DNA of 54,587 nt from Eubacterium barkeri (GCF_900107125.1 NZ_FNOU01000020.1:1-54587); one strand, 5' to 3'; shown: positions 34,895-43,475, counted from the stretch's first letter. Made by a program: numbers and translations. Notes: generated by a model from the letters alone, not told the origin.

Positions 34895-35665
34895 TTATGA
34901 GAGAATAGCTTCATAGCCATGGGAACAACTCGCACAGCGCTGAAATTTAAAGGGCATTTCCAGATGGCAGTTTTCAAGGAGTGGTGCATCGGATAGAATC
35001 TGGGTACAGGCCCCATCGGCTACACAGGCCCCCTCCCGGAGGACGATGGCCCGGTCACACAGCTCCTCGGCCATGTCCAGATCGTGGGTGGCGATGATTC
35101 GGGTCTGGGGCATGGTGCTGATGGTCTCCATGAGACGGCGGCGGGCCCAGGGGTCCAGGAAGGAGGAGGGTTCATCAAAGAGAATGACCTCCGGGGACAT
35201 GGACAAGACTGAGGCCACGGCCACCATCCGTTTTTCCCCAATGGAAAGATGCGCCGGCATTCGATCCCGGAGCTTTTCAATTCCCAGGAGAGTCAGGGCC
35301 TGGGTTACCCGGGCGTCAACCACCTCCGGGGAAAGGCCCATGTTTTGGGGCCCAAAGGCAATATCCTCGCTCACCCGGGTGGTAAAGAGCTGATCATCCG
35401 GGTTTTGAAAGACAAGGCCCACAAGGCGGCGGATGTCCGGGAGGTTCTTTTTCTCAACAGGGGTATCACCAATGGTGATTCCCCCTTCTGTGGGGGAAAG
35501 AATGCCCGTAAATAAATGAAAGAGTGTGGATTTACCGGCACCGTTGGCCCCAACCAGGGCAATACATTCTCCCGGGGCAACCTTTAGGGAGAGATGATCG
35601 ATGGCGGCATGGCCATCGGGATAGGTAAAAACAAGGTCGTCTATGGTAATGGATGTGGGTTGCAT
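34895..35665 (-). CDS. cbiO: CbiO-type ECF transporter ATPase (cobalt/nickel)
   Basis: 256 residues from the ATG at 35665 (MQPTSITIDD); longer upstream frames overlap cbiQ. ABC ATPase motifs: Walker A GANGAGKST at 39-47, Q-loop QNPDDQLF typical of ECF ATPases, signature LSIGEKRM in place of LSGGQ, Walker B VILFDEPSS and the switch ATHD. The C-terminus carries cysteines (CHLEMPFKFQRCASCSHG), which are unusual. It powers metal uptake with CbiQ and CbiM, 14 bases upstream in the same operon. Confidence 0.9.
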   Translation of the reverse strand: MQPTSITIDDLVFTYPDGHAAIDHLSLKVAPGECIALVGANGAGKSTLFHLFTGILSPTEGGITIGDTPVEKKNLPDIRRLVGLVFQNPDDQLFTTRVSEDIAFGPQNMGLSPEVVDARVTQALTLLGIEKLRDRMPAHLSIGEKRMVAVASVLSMSPEVILFDEPSSFLDPWARRRLMETISTMPQTRIIATHDLDMAEELCDRAIVLREGACVADGACTQILSDAPLLENCHLEMPFKFQRCASCSHGYEAILS

Positions 35666-35679
35666 AAAATACCGCCTGT

Positions 35680-36483
35680 CTAAAAGAGTGGAAGGAATAC
35701 TTGGGTCAGAAGGAATGGAAAAAAGCGCATCAGAAGGAGGGCACTGGCACCGAGGAAAAATACAGTGTAATCCGCCGCATTTGCTGGGGCAGGCCGTCCC
35801 TGGAGGAAGGAGCCATCGTAGCCCCGGCACTTCATGGCGTGGTATACCCGGTCCGCCCGATCAAAGCTCCGGAGTAAAAGCTGACCTAAGAAAACACCCA
35901 TATCCTTCATGCGGATTCCCCGCTCCTGGGGAGCCCGAAGATGGTAAGCCGTAGTCATTCGGGAGGCTTCCCCCAAAAGAACGGAGATGTATCGGTAAAT
36001 CAGCAGGATTTGCTCCACTAAAATTCGGGGAACATGGATGCGCAGAAGCTGATAGGCAATGGCTGGTAAACCAGTGGTGGCAATGAGGATCAGGACTGCC
36101 GACACACAAAAGCAGGTTTTGAGCAAAATGGTTAAAAAGGAGAGGCCGCCGGTGGTGATGGGCACAAAGCCAATGACCGCCACCACTTGTCGGTCAAAAA
36201 TTAAGTTAGCAATCCCAGCAAAAGCCACGAAGGGAAGGGCGATGGCCACCCGTTTAAAAAGCGGCTTCCAGGGAATTTCCGCCAGAGCCATCAGGACAAA
36301 GGGAAAGAAGGCAAAAACGGCCAAAAGCCCCGGATTATACACGGGGCAAGAGACCACAAGAACCAGATATAAAAAAGTGAGGGCCAGCTTGACCCCCGGG
36401 TGGAGCCGGTGGATGATGGTATGGCCATCCACCAGCTCTTCAATGCTGGTCAGTGTATTTAAAGACTGAGAAAAATCGGTCAT
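35680..36483 (-). CDS. cbiQ: CbiQ-type ECF transporter transmembrane protein
   Basis: 267 residues; ATG after TCAGGAGGTCCCA. Five or six helices and the EcfT coupling motifs: the A-R-G-like blocks ASRMTTAYHLRAPQERG and RSFDRADRVYHAMKCRGYDG, which contact the ATPases. An N-terminal HRLHPGVKLALTFLYL is typical of CbiQ. It bridges the ATPase CbiO and the substrate component CbiM. Twenty-three bases after cbiM. Confidence 0.9.
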   Translation of the reverse strand: MTDFSQSLNTLTSIEELVDGHTIIHRLHPGVKLALTFLYLVLVVSCPVYNPGLLAVFAFFPFVLMALAEIPWKPLFKRVAIALPFVAFAGIANLIFDRQVVAVIGFVPITTGGLSFLTILLKTCFCVSAVLILIATTGLPAIAYQLLRIHVPRILVEQILLIYRYISVLLGEASRMTTAYHLRAPQERGIRMKDMGVFLGQLLLRSFDRADRVYHAMKCRGYDGSFLQGRPAPANAADYTVFFLGASALLLMRFFPFLLTQVFLPLF

Positions 36484-36506
36484 TGGGACCTCCTGAAAGC
36501 GGAACC

Positions 36507-37511
36507 TTAAGCAGATTTATGGGATTTTCTTACCTTGGTGATAACAAACCCGGTCCCTCCAGCCAGAAGCAGTGTGATGCCGGCACCAATGAGACCTGCG
36601 GTAGTGGTCCCCATGGCACTCCCCTCGCCGCCGGAAAAATCATAATCCGGCATAAAGGCTGTAGATTCCTGAATCGCCGCAGCGCTTTCGTGGGTACCCC
36701 CATCGCTTTCCAACTCTGTGGTACCGGCCACATTTTCCATGGCCCATTCCAAACCATCGGGATTTGCCGATGCAAAGAGGGAGAAGCCTCCTCCCAGGAG
36801 GACGGCGAATACCAGAAGACTGATGACTACTTTCTTAGTATCCAGTTTAGAGGGAAGGGCGGTGCCTTCAAGGGCAGTTGTGAGGATTTCCGGGCGCATC
36901 TGCTGGATGAAGCACAGGACACCGGCGGTGACAATCCCTTCCACCAGGCCAATGGCCAGATGAATGGGGAGCATCAGACCGGTAAAAACACCAAAGGGAA
37001 GGGCGGTGATGCCAGATGCTGTCGTTTCTAAGACAACGGAAAAGGCCCCCATGGATAAGGCCAGCACCACACAGAGAATGGAAGACCAGGTGATTCGCCC
37101 TTTGGTCAGCCCTTTTTTAAGGATGGGACGCATGATCAGGGGATAAACGAGAAGACAGGTATAAAAGCCCATATTCCACACGTTGCATCCCAGGGCCAGG
37201 AGACCACCGTCGGCAAAGAACAGGGCCTGGATGAGGAGGACCGCTGTCATCACCAGAAAGGCCGGGAATGGCCCCAGTGTCGCCGCTAATAAAATCCCTC
37301 CGCCGATGTGCCCGCTGGACCCTGTCCCCGGGATGGTGAAATTAATCATTTGACCAGCAAAGACCGCCGCCCCTAAAACACCCATGAGGGGAATGGTCTT
37401 TTCATCCACTTCATCCTTGCATTTATACGCAGAATAAGCGACGCAGCCAGCGCTGGCGGCTAACATAATCCCTCCCACGGCTGGGGAGACCAAAGCATCT
37501 GCCATGTGCAT
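36507..37511 (-). CDS. cbiM: CbiM/NikM metal-binding component with a CbiN-like C-terminus
   Basis: 334 residues; starts MHMADALVSP, the metal-chelating N-terminus in which Met1 and His2 contribute ligands to Co(II) or Ni(II). The body has GGHIGGGI-like SSGHIGGGILLAATLGPFPAF and CNVWNMGFYTCLLVYPLIM. After about residue 230 comes a CbiN/NikN-like part with SANPDGLEWAMENVA and a final membrane helix, so M and N functions are fused. Cobalt or nickel cannot be decided from sequence; the B12-dependent eut locus nearby favours cobalt. A TTGTGC-17-TATAAT promoter lies upstream. Confidence 0.9.
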   Translation of the reverse strand: MHMADALVSPAVGGIMLAASAGCVAYSAYKCKDEVDEKTIPLMGVLGAAVFAGQMINFTIPGTGSSGHIGGGILLAATLGPFPAFLVMTAVLLIQALFFADGGLLALGCNVWNMGFYTCLLVYPLIMRPILKKGLTKGRITWSSILCVVLALSMGAFSVVLETTASGITALPFGVFTGLMLPIHLAIGLVEGIVTAGVLCFIQQMRPEILTTALEGTALPSKLDTKKVVISLLVFAVLLGGGFSLFASANPDGLEWAMENVAGTTELESDGGTHESAAAIQESTAFMPDYDFSGGEGSAMGTTTAGLIGAGITLLLAGGTGFVITKVRKSHKSA

Positions 37512-37541
37512 AATTTATACCTCTCTTTCCATCATTTCTTT

Positions 37542-37602
37542 AACTTGTGTTTACAAGTTGATTATACGGCGATTATTGCCATTGCACAAGCCCCGGAGGG
37601 GG
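37542..37602 (-). promoter_or_regulatory. cbiM promoter with two candidate operators
   Basis: On the minus strand TTGTGC (37584-37589), 17 bases, TATAAT (37561-37566). Immediately downstream, over the expected start of transcription, lies a perfect inverted repeat AACTTGT/ACAAGTT (37542-37559). Next to the -35 is CCCCGGAGGGGG (37591-37602), a G/C tract like those bound by CsoR/RcnR repressors. Both could be targets of the divergent CsoR-like protein. Confidence 0.6.
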
Positions 37603-37630
37603 TTATGCAGAATGAAAAAACAAAAAAAAT

Positions 37631-37659
37631 TTGCGCTTTTATCTGCAAAAGGCTACAAT
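37631..37659 (+). promoter_or_regulatory. Promoter of the CsoR-like gene
   Basis: TTGCGC, 17-base spacer, TACAAT, 46 bases before the start at 37706. Confidence 0.5.
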
Positions 37660-37705
37660 AGGCATCATAAACAATCGGTTAAAATGAAAATGAAGGGGGT
37701 CCAGG

Positions 37706-38050
37706 ATGTTAGTAAAGGACGATAAATGTAGCCATAGCCATGATCACGATCATAACCATGACCATGGACACGATCATGGTCATCACCACAGCGCCAAAGA
37801 ACAGCGGGCCATCATCAATCGTTTATCCAAAGCCATTGGCCATTTGGAATCGGTGAAACGGATGGTGGAGGAGGATCGGGATTGCAGCGAGGTGCTCATT
37901 CAGCTGTCAGCGGTGCGCTCAGCCATTAACAACACCGGGAAAGTTATACTGAAGGGGCATTTGGAGCACTGTATTATCGATGCCGTACGGGATGACGATA
38001 TGGCACAAATCGATGCCCTGAGTAAAGCCATTGATCAATTTATAAAATAA
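37706..38050 (+). CDS. CsoR/RcnR-family metal repressor with histidine-rich N-terminal tail
   Basis: 114 residues; ATG after AGGGGGTCCAGG. Residues 31-114 are the all-helical CsoR/RcnR/FrmR domain (IINRLSKAIGHLESVKRMV). The metal fingerprint is Cys60, His85, Cys89, with exactly the 25- and 4-residue spacing of CsoR Cys-His-Cys. Residues 10-28 contain eleven histidines alternating with Asp/Gly, a nickel/cobalt/zinc-binding tail not normally part of this family. It is divergent from cbiMQO, separated by 194 bases containing both promoters. I infer a cobalt- or nickel-responsive repressor of that importer; copper is less likely given the context. Confidence 0.85.
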   Translation: MLVKDDKCSHSHDHDHNHDHGHDHGHHHSAKEQRAIINRLSKAIGHLESVKRMVEEDRDCSEVLIQLSAVRSAINNTGKVILKGHLEHCIIDAVRDDDMAQIDALSKAIDQFIK

Positions 38051-38082
38051 AACAGTAGAATACGATCTTCGTGGACTCAGAT

Positions 38083-38103
38083 ACCCTTTCTGGGTTCTTT
38101 TTT
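38083..38103 (+). terminator. Weak terminator after the CsoR-like gene
   Basis: ACCC-TTTCT-GGGT followed by TCTTTTTTT. The stem is only four base pairs, so efficiency is doubtful. Confidence 0.4.
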
Positions 38104-38147
38104 TATCTGAATGGAGTCTGAAAGAGATGGGGAATAGGAGAAAAAGG

Positions 38148-38176
38148 TTGACGACTTTATATGTACTTATTATAAT
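38148..38176 (+). promoter_or_regulatory. Promoter of the SDR gene
   Basis: TTGACG, 17-base spacer, TATAAT; the ATG at 38222 is preceded by AGAAGGAGG. Confidence 0.7.
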
Positions 38177-38221
38177 TACAGATAAAGATCCATTGAATTT
38201 TAATGAGAAGGAGGTTTCATA

Positions 38222-38968
38222 ATGCAGTTAAAGGATAAAGTTGCCATTATTACCGGCGCATCCCGGGGAATTGGTTATGCTATTGCCCAGGCCTATATTG
38301 AAGAGGGGGCGAAGGTGGCATTGTGCGGCAGCCGAATCGCTTCGGCGGAAAAGGCGGCGGGTGCGTTAAAAAAAGTGTACCCAGAGGCGGATATTCTGCC
38401 CATCGGCGTGGATATATCGGATACGGAAAGTGTTGATGCCATGGTGAAGGCGACCATGGCTCATTATGGAAAAATCGATATTCTTGTCAATAATGCGGGG
38501 GTGACCTCGACAAAGCAGATTTTTGATATGACCGATGATGATTTTGAATCGGTTCTTCGCATTAATCTGGTGGGGCCCTTTAAGTGTATCCGTGCCGTTG
38601 CCAAGGAAATGGTGGGGAGAGGTGGTGCCATTATTAACACCAGCTCAATGGTGGGGACTTACGGTGGAAAGATGCAGACCGCCTATTCCTCCTCAAAATT
38701 TGGGGTTAATGGCTTGACTAAATCCTGTGCCAAGGAGCTGGGGCCCTATAATATTCGGGTGAATGCAGTGGCCCCCGGGGCGGTGCTTACGGATATGGTT
38801 GCCGAATTCGTGGACGACGCCACCATGGCCGCCATTAAAGGTTTCACCCCCCTGGGACGGATGGCCGACCCCAAGGAGCTGGCTGGGGCTTACGTTTACC
38901 TGGCCTCTGAGCAAGCCAGCTTTACCACCGGGACCATCATCCACGTCGACGGCGGCATCGTGATGTAA
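38222..38968 (+). CDS. Short-chain dehydrogenase/reductase
   Basis: 248 residues, classical SDR: nucleotide-binding TGASRGIG at 12-19, NNAGV near 88, catalytic Ser in NTSSMVG (about 140) and YSSSK (Tyr about 154, Lys about 158), and the PGAVLTDM loop. The acidic or basic residue after the second strand (CGSRIAS) suggests NADP(H) use. Relatives are annotated FabG-like, gluconate or polyol dehydrogenases; substrate unknown. It has its own promoter and terminator and faces the RpiR gene. The neighbouring polyol/kinase/aldolase operon makes a sugar or polyol substrate attractive. Confidence 0.88.
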   Translation: MQLKDKVAIITGASRGIGYAIAQAYIEEGAKVALCGSRIASAEKAAGALKKVYPEADILPIGVDISDTESVDAMVKATMAHYGKIDILVNNAGVTSTKQIFDMTDDDFESVLRINLVGPFKCIRAVAKEMVGRGGAIINTSSMVGTYGGKMQTAYSSSKFGVNGLTKSCAKELGPYNIRVNAVAPGAVLTDMVAEFVDDATMAAIKGFTPLGRMADPKELAGAYVYLASEQASFTTGTIIHVDGGIVM

Positions 38969-39017
38969 GCTGCGAGAAAGCAAGCAGGCCCGAAGGCGAA
39001 TTCAATCAGCAAAATAG

Positions 39018-39058
39018 CCCCAGTATTCCCGGAATTCCCGGAATGCTGGGGCTTGTTT
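39018..39058. terminator. Terminator between the convergent SDR and RpiR genes
   Basis: CCCCAG-T-ATTCC pairs with GGAAT-G-CTGGGG around a ten-base loop that is itself GC-rich, followed by CTTGTTTTTT. It may serve both strands. Confidence 0.75.
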
Positions 39059-39063
39059 TTTGA

Positions 39064-39909
39064 TCAGGTTTTATTTTTTGCTACAGCCAGGCGGGATTCA
39101 TCCAGGGCCGTGTAAAAAACGTCCTCATGGGACATAAATAAAGATAGATATAAAATATCAATAATGGTCAGTTGAACCAGACGGGAGGCCATGGCCTCAG
39201 AATGGTATTTTTTATCGTTGGTGGAGCTGGACAGAAAAAAATCAACACTTTTTGCGAGAGTTGAGTTGGAAAAGCTGGTCATTCCGATAATCTGGACGCC
39301 TCTGTTCTTGGCAATATCCACCGTTTTTAAAACCTCCAGGCTTTCACCCGTGTGGGAAATGGCAAAAAGCACATCTCCAGGACCAGCATGGGATAGCAGG
39401 ATGTTCATGAGGTGGGGGTCGGGGAAGCTGTTTACATTCAGCCCAATTTTTGCAAACTTATGGAGGGCATCTGAAGCGATAGCAGCAGAGGCACCCACCC
39501 CAAAGAAGAAAATACGTTCCGCCTGAAAGAGGGTATCCAGAACCGATTGAATCAGGGAATCGGGGAGAGAATGGGCTACATCCTTGACCGCCGTCAGGTT
39601 GTGGCTGATGACCTTTGCCTTGATCTCATGGATGGAATCTCCGGGACGCAGTTCATCATTGATGGTACCCGAAGGATCCTTGGAGACCTCCCGGGCTAAA
39701 TTGATGCGAAAGGTTTGATAAGAATCATAATCCATTTTCTTAAGGAAGCGCATGACTGTGGTCTCACTGGTGTCGCAGTACTTGGCGAGATCCGTAATGG
39801 ATAGCATGGATGCAGAATCGGTATGGTTGAGGATATAATCAGCAATAATTTTCTGGTTTTTAGAAAAAGTATTGTATTTTGTTCGAATTAAAGGGAGTAA
39901 AGAAACCAT
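39064..39909 (-). CDS. RpiR/MurR-family transcriptional regulator
   Basis: 281 residues; ATG after TTTTGGAGGTCCC. N-terminal HTH_6 domain: KNQKIIADYILNHT, SITDLAKYCDTSETTVMRFLKKM. C-terminal SIS sugar-phosphate-binding domain (about 120-260): RIFFFGVGASAAIASDALHKF, DVLFAISHTGES and GMTSFSNSTLAKSVD. These regulators respond to phosphorylated sugars. Divergent from the dehydrogenase/kinase/aldolase operon, which is its probable target; the shared 213-base region holds repeated CGTAAA half sites. Confidence 0.92.
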   Translation of the reverse strand: MVSLLPLIRTKYNTFSKNQKIIADYILNHTDSASMLSITDLAKYCDTSETTVMRFLKKMDYDSYQTFRINLAREVSKDPSGTINDELRPGDSIHEIKAKVISHNLTAVKDVAHSLPDSLIQSVLDTLFQAERIFFFGVGASAAIASDALHKFAKIGLNVNSFPDPHLMNILLSHAGPGDVLFAISHTGESLEVLKTVDIAKNRGVQIIGMTSFSNSTLAKSVDFFLSSSTNDKKYHSEAMASRLVQLTIIDILYLSLFMSHEDVFYTALDESRLAVAKNKT

Positions 39910-39987
39910 GGGACCTCCAAAATTTTCATTTCTGAATCTTATTATAACGAAAAAGAGGGGAAAAGTAAAATGGTGTGGATAAAAAAA

Positions 39988-40101
39988 CGTAAAAAATTAA
40001 CGCATATGATATTGACATCGTAGACGTGAGGGTGTATAATTCGTTTATAATTTACGGCAAAGGAAATAAATACGTAAATATCAAACGGAATCACCATTCC
40101 G
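39988..40101 (+). promoter_or_regulatory. Promoter and candidate RpiR operators of the polyol operon
   Basis: TTGACA (40012-40017), 17 bases, TATAAT (40035-40040). CGTAAA occurs at 39988 and 40073 and its complement TTTACG at 40051; the latter two form an inverted pair 16 bases apart, just downstream of the -10. A perfect repeat CGGAAT-CACC-ATTCCG is at 40086-40101, before the ribosome site. One or both are candidate operators. Confidence 0.55.
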
Positions 40102-40122
40102 AAAAACTCAGGAGGTTTATTC

Positions 40123-41175
40123 ATGAAAGCAGTGCGGATGTACAAACCCGGAGATTTAAGGGTCGAAGAAGTGGCAAAGCCAGAAATGCTATCAGATGAA
40201 GTCATGGTGAAAGTGCGTGCCGTGGGGTTATGTGGCTCGGATATTCCCCGGGCGTTGGTCTATGGGGCTCATGTTTCACCCATTACCATTGGCCATGAAT
40301 TCGCCGGTGAGATCGAAGCGGTGGGGGCCGATGTCAAAGGCTTCAAACCCGGGGACCGGGTGGTGGTACCGCCGCTGATCCCCTGTGGGAAGTGTGAATG
40401 GTGTCAGAAGGGCAACTACTCCCTCTGCGAGGATTATGATTATTACGGCTCTCGTCGGGATGGTGCCCTGGCGGAATATGTTTCTGTAAAAGAATCCAAC
40501 CTGCTGAAGGTACCGGATAATGTGTCCTATGAGGATGCGGCCACCATCGATCCCTGTGCCAATGCCTACCACGGACTTTCCCGGGGGAATTTTAAACCAG
40601 GTGACAGTGTTGCCATTGTTGGCTCCGGCCCCATCGGCCTTTTCGCAGCCCAGTATGCTAAGCTGGAGGGGGCCTCTAAGGTCATTGCAGTGGATGTCTG
40701 GGATGAAAAGCTGGACATCGCTAAAAGGGTGGGTGCAGATGTTGTGATTAATTCCATGGAAACCGACGCAGTGCAGGCTGTCATGGATGCTACCGATGGC
40801 CATGGCGTGGACCTCATCATCGATTTCTCTGGGGTGCCAGCGGCTCAAAAGCAGGCCATCCGCATGGCGGCCAAAATGGGCCGGGTGGTCTTCCTGGGTA
40901 TCTCCCACAAGGGGCTGGAGCTTTCTGAGAAGGAAGTGGATACCATCATGCGCAGCCAGCTTTCTGTCATCGGTTCCTGGAATTCCTTTACCGCCCCTTA
41001 TCCCGGTGTGGACTGGACGGAATCCGTAAAGATGTTTGCAGAACGGGGGATGACAGCGAAGGATATTATTAGCCATCGCTTGCCCCTGGACGAATGCCCT
41101 GCAGTCTTTGCAGAGATTGCGAAGGGTGGCTATTTCTATAATAAGGTTATGTTTTTCCCGTGGGGACAGGAATAA
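40123..41175 (+). CDS. Zinc-dependent polyol dehydrogenase (galactitol-1-phosphate 5-dehydrogenase-like)
   Basis: 350 residues; ATG after CTCAGGAGGTTTATTC. Medium-chain dehydrogenase: catalytic zinc ligands in GLCGSDIP and GHEFAGEIEAVG, structural-zinc cysteines in CGKCEWCQKGNYSLC, Rossmann GSGPIGLFAAQ. The IGSWNSFTAPYPG segment resembles GatD and related polyol or polyol-phosphate dehydrogenases. It probably oxidises a sugar alcohol with NAD. It is the first gene of a three-gene operon with an FGGY kinase and deoC. Confidence 0.87.
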   Translation: MKAVRMYKPGDLRVEEVAKPEMLSDEVMVKVRAVGLCGSDIPRALVYGAHVSPITIGHEFAGEIEAVGADVKGFKPGDRVVVPPLIPCGKCEWCQKGNYSLCEDYDYYGSRRDGALAEYVSVKESNLLKVPDNVSYEDAATIDPCANAYHGLSRGNFKPGDSVAIVGSGPIGLFAAQYAKLEGASKVIAVDVWDEKLDIAKRVGADVVINSMETDAVQAVMDATDGHGVDLIIDFSGVPAAQKQAIRMAAKMGRVVFLGISHKGLELSEKEVDTIMRSQLSVIGSWNSFTAPYPGVDWTESVKMFAERGMTAKDIISHRLPLDECPAVFAEIAKGGYFYNKVMFFPWGQE

Positions 41176-41206
41176 ACTGGAATAAACCAATTTAGAGGAG
41201 GATAAT

Positions 41207-42715
41207 ATGATGGAAAATGCAAAATATTTTATGGGTGTGGACACGGGGACTCAGAGTGTCCGTGTGGTTGTAACAGATATCAGTGGGAATGTGGTGGCCT
41301 CAGATGAGCAGGCCTATGAAACCTATTATCCCAAGCCAGGCTGGGCAGAGCAGAAGCCCGATGACTGGTGGCGCTGTTTTAACACGGCAGTGGAAAATGT
41401 TACCAGCAAGCTGTCCATGGGGATTCGGTACAGTATCGAAGCCATTAGCGTATGTTCCACCTCGTCCACGGTGGTACCTGTGGACGCAGAGGGGGAAGCG
41501 CTCCAGGATGCGATTATGTGGATGGATACCCGGGCGGTCAAAGAAATGGAAACCTGTAATGCTACCAATCATCCCTATTTAGAATACTGTGGGGGTGAGG
41601 ATTCCGTGGAATGGATGATCCCCAAGGTATTGTGGATTAAAAACAATCAGCCAGATATCTATGCCAAAAGCTATAAGATCATCGAACAGCTGGATTGGAT
41701 GAACTACAAGCTGTGTGGTGTTTACGCTACTTCCATCTGTCAGGCGGCCTGTAAGTGGAACTACGTGGAATGTGAAGGGGGATGGAATGCGGACTTCTTT
41801 AACCAGATCGGGTTAGAGGATTACGCCGATAAGCTGGTATTAGATGTGAAGCATGTGGGGGAACCCTTAGGCAAAATTGATAAAGCCTTCGCCGAAAAAT
41901 ACGACCTCAATCCCAATATGATGGTGGTGGAGGGCGGCATCGATGCCCATATCGGAATGCTGGGGATGGGGGTTGCCAAGGCTGGCAAGCTGGCCATGAT
42001 TATGGGGACAAGCTTTGTGCAGCTCTGCTTCTCAGATAAAAAGCTGGTGCTCGATGGTATCTGGGGTCCCTACAACAATCCCATCGTCCCGGACCTGTGG
42101 CTTTTAGAGGGGGGACAGATTTCTGCCGGCTCCATTGTGAAATGGTTCATGCGGGAGTGGGATTTAAACAAGCTGGACAATCCCTACGCCCATATGAATG
42201 CTATGATCGAGGAAATCGAGCCTGGGGCAGAGGGGTTAGTGGCCCTGGACTTCTTCCAGGGGAACCGCACCCCTTATAAGGACCCCAATGCCAAGGGGGT
42301 CATCTACGGGTTGACCCTAAGCCACACCAAGGCCCACATCTACCGGGCACTGCTGGAATCCGTGGCATTGGGCACCAAGAACATCATCGACAATTTTGAA
42401 TCCCAGGGCTGCCCCATTGACAGCATCGTGGGCTGCGGCGGTGTCACCAAGGATGCCACCTGGATGCAGATTATTGCCGATGCCACGGGGAAACCCATTA
42501 TTGTTACGGTAGACCCCAGTGCAGGTGGTCTGGGCTGCTGCATTGTGGCTTCCGTGGGATCTGGCGCCTATGACAATTTTGAAGAAGCGACGAAGGGCAT
42601 GGTTAAGGAAGCCTATTGTGTGGAGCCGAACCCAGATCATTATGAGAAGTATCAAAAAGTATTTAATACCTATGTTGAAATTTATGACCAATTAAAGGAC
42701 ACCATGGCCAAATAA
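41207..42715 (+). CDS. FGGY-family carbohydrate kinase
   Basis: 502 residues; ATG after TAGAGGAGGATAAT (a second ATG follows directly). ATPase phosphate motif MGVDTGTQSVRVVV at the N-terminus, substrate region WMDTRAV, VEGGIDAHIGMLGMG, and the C-terminal adenosine motif GCGGVTKDATWMQIIADATG with PSAGGLGCCIVA. Closest in feel to xylulokinase/ribulokinase-type enzymes. It would phosphorylate the ketose produced by the upstream dehydrogenase. The precise sugar is not deducible; no transporter is in the operon. Confidence 0.88.
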   Translation: MMENAKYFMGVDTGTQSVRVVVTDISGNVVASDEQAYETYYPKPGWAEQKPDDWWRCFNTAVENVTSKLSMGIRYSIEAISVCSTSSTVVPVDAEGEALQDAIMWMDTRAVKEMETCNATNHPYLEYCGGEDSVEWMIPKVLWIKNNQPDIYAKSYKIIEQLDWMNYKLCGVYATSICQAACKWNYVECEGGWNADFFNQIGLEDYADKLVLDVKHVGEPLGKIDKAFAEKYDLNPNMMVVEGGIDAHIGMLGMGVAKAGKLAMIMGTSFVQLCFSDKKLVLDGIWGPYNNPIVPDLWLLEGGQISAGSIVKWFMREWDLNKLDNPYAHMNAMIEEIEPGAEGLVALDFFQGNRTPYKDPNAKGVIYGLTLSHTKAHIYRALLESVALGTKNIIDNFESQGCPIDSIVGCGGVTKDATWMQIIADATGKPIIVTVDPSAGGLGCCIVASVGSGAYDNFEEATKGMVKEAYCVEPNPDHYEKYQKVFNTYVEIYDQLKDTMAK

Positions 42716-42750
42716 GGCCGAAATTTGTCAATCGGAAAGAAGGAGAACCC

Positions 42751-43416
42751 ATGAATAATCAGGAAATTTTATCCCATATCGACCATACCCAGCTTAAGGC
42801 CTTTGCCACCTGGGACCAGATCGCCGAGCTGTGCGATGAAGCAGTGGAATATGGCACCGCCTCGGTGTGTATCCCGCCAGCCTATGTGAAAAGAGTGGCT
42901 GACACATACGGGGACAAACTCACCGTGTGTACGGTCATCGGCTTCCCTTTAGGGTATAATACCACTGCCGTTAAGGCCTTTGAAGCTGCTGAGGCTGTGA
43001 AAGAAGGGGCGACGGAAATTGATATGGTCATTAACATCGGGGCCATGAAGGATGGACGCACCGACTTCGTCCGGGATGAAATTGCTGCCGTAAAAAAGGC
43101 CGTAGGGGACAATATTTTAAAGGTCATCGTGGAAACCTGCTATCTGACCGATGATGAAAAAGCCACCGTCAGCCAGCTGGTTACCGAGGCCGGAGCAGAC
43201 TTCATTAAGACTTCCACGGGCTTTGGGACCGGCGGGGCCACCATCCCGGATATTCAAATCTTTAAAGCGAATATTGGGCCGGGGGTGCGGATGAAGGCTG
43301 CCGGCGGAGTGAAAACCGTGGACGATCTAAGGGATTTCTTAGACCTGGGCTGCGACCGCATTGGCACCTCCTCTGCCGTGGGGATGTTAAAGGGCGAAGC
43401 CGCCAAGGATTATTAA
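42751..43416 (+). CDS. deoC: DeoC, deoxyribose-phosphate aldolase
   Basis: 221 residues; ATG after AGAAGGAGAACCC. Class I aldolase TIM barrel with the Schiff-base Lys153 in FIKTSTGF, Asp in EIDMVINIG, and the second Lys in RMKAAGGV. Also HTQLKAFAT near the start and CTVIGFPLGYN. Cleaves 2-deoxyribose 5-phosphate into acetaldehyde and glyceraldehyde 3-phosphate. All active-site residues are present. It sits at the end of a dehydrogenase/FGGY-kinase operon rather than in a nucleoside operon, so its physiological substrate may be a different deoxy-sugar phosphate. Confidence 0.93.
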   Translation: MNNQEILSHIDHTQLKAFATWDQIAELCDEAVEYGTASVCIPPAYVKRVADTYGDKLTVCTVIGFPLGYNTTAVKAFEAAEAVKEGATEIDMVINIGAMKDGRTDFVRDEIAAVKKAVGDNILKVIVETCYLTDDEKATVSQLVTEAGADFIKTSTGFGTGGATIPDIQIFKANIGPGVRMKAAGGVKTVDDLRDFLDLGCDRIGTSSAVGMLKGEAAKDY

Positions 43417-43437
43417 AAACAAGAGAATAGTCAAATC

Positions 43438-43475
43438 AAAACCACTACCCTGATTCAGGGCAGTGGTTTTTGTTT
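43438..43475. terminator. Bidirectional terminator between deoC and the hybrid kinase
   Basis: AAACCACT-A-CCCTG pairs with CAGGG-C-AGTGGTTT around ATT, with A and T tracts on both sides. The stop codon of the leftward kinase lies inside the stem. Confidence 0.85.

Noticed and set aside
40276..41244. 322-codon open frame on the minus strand
   Set aside because: It is the complement of the well-conserved polyol dehydrogenase gene and encodes no recognisable motif; long antisense frames are common in this GC-rich DNA.
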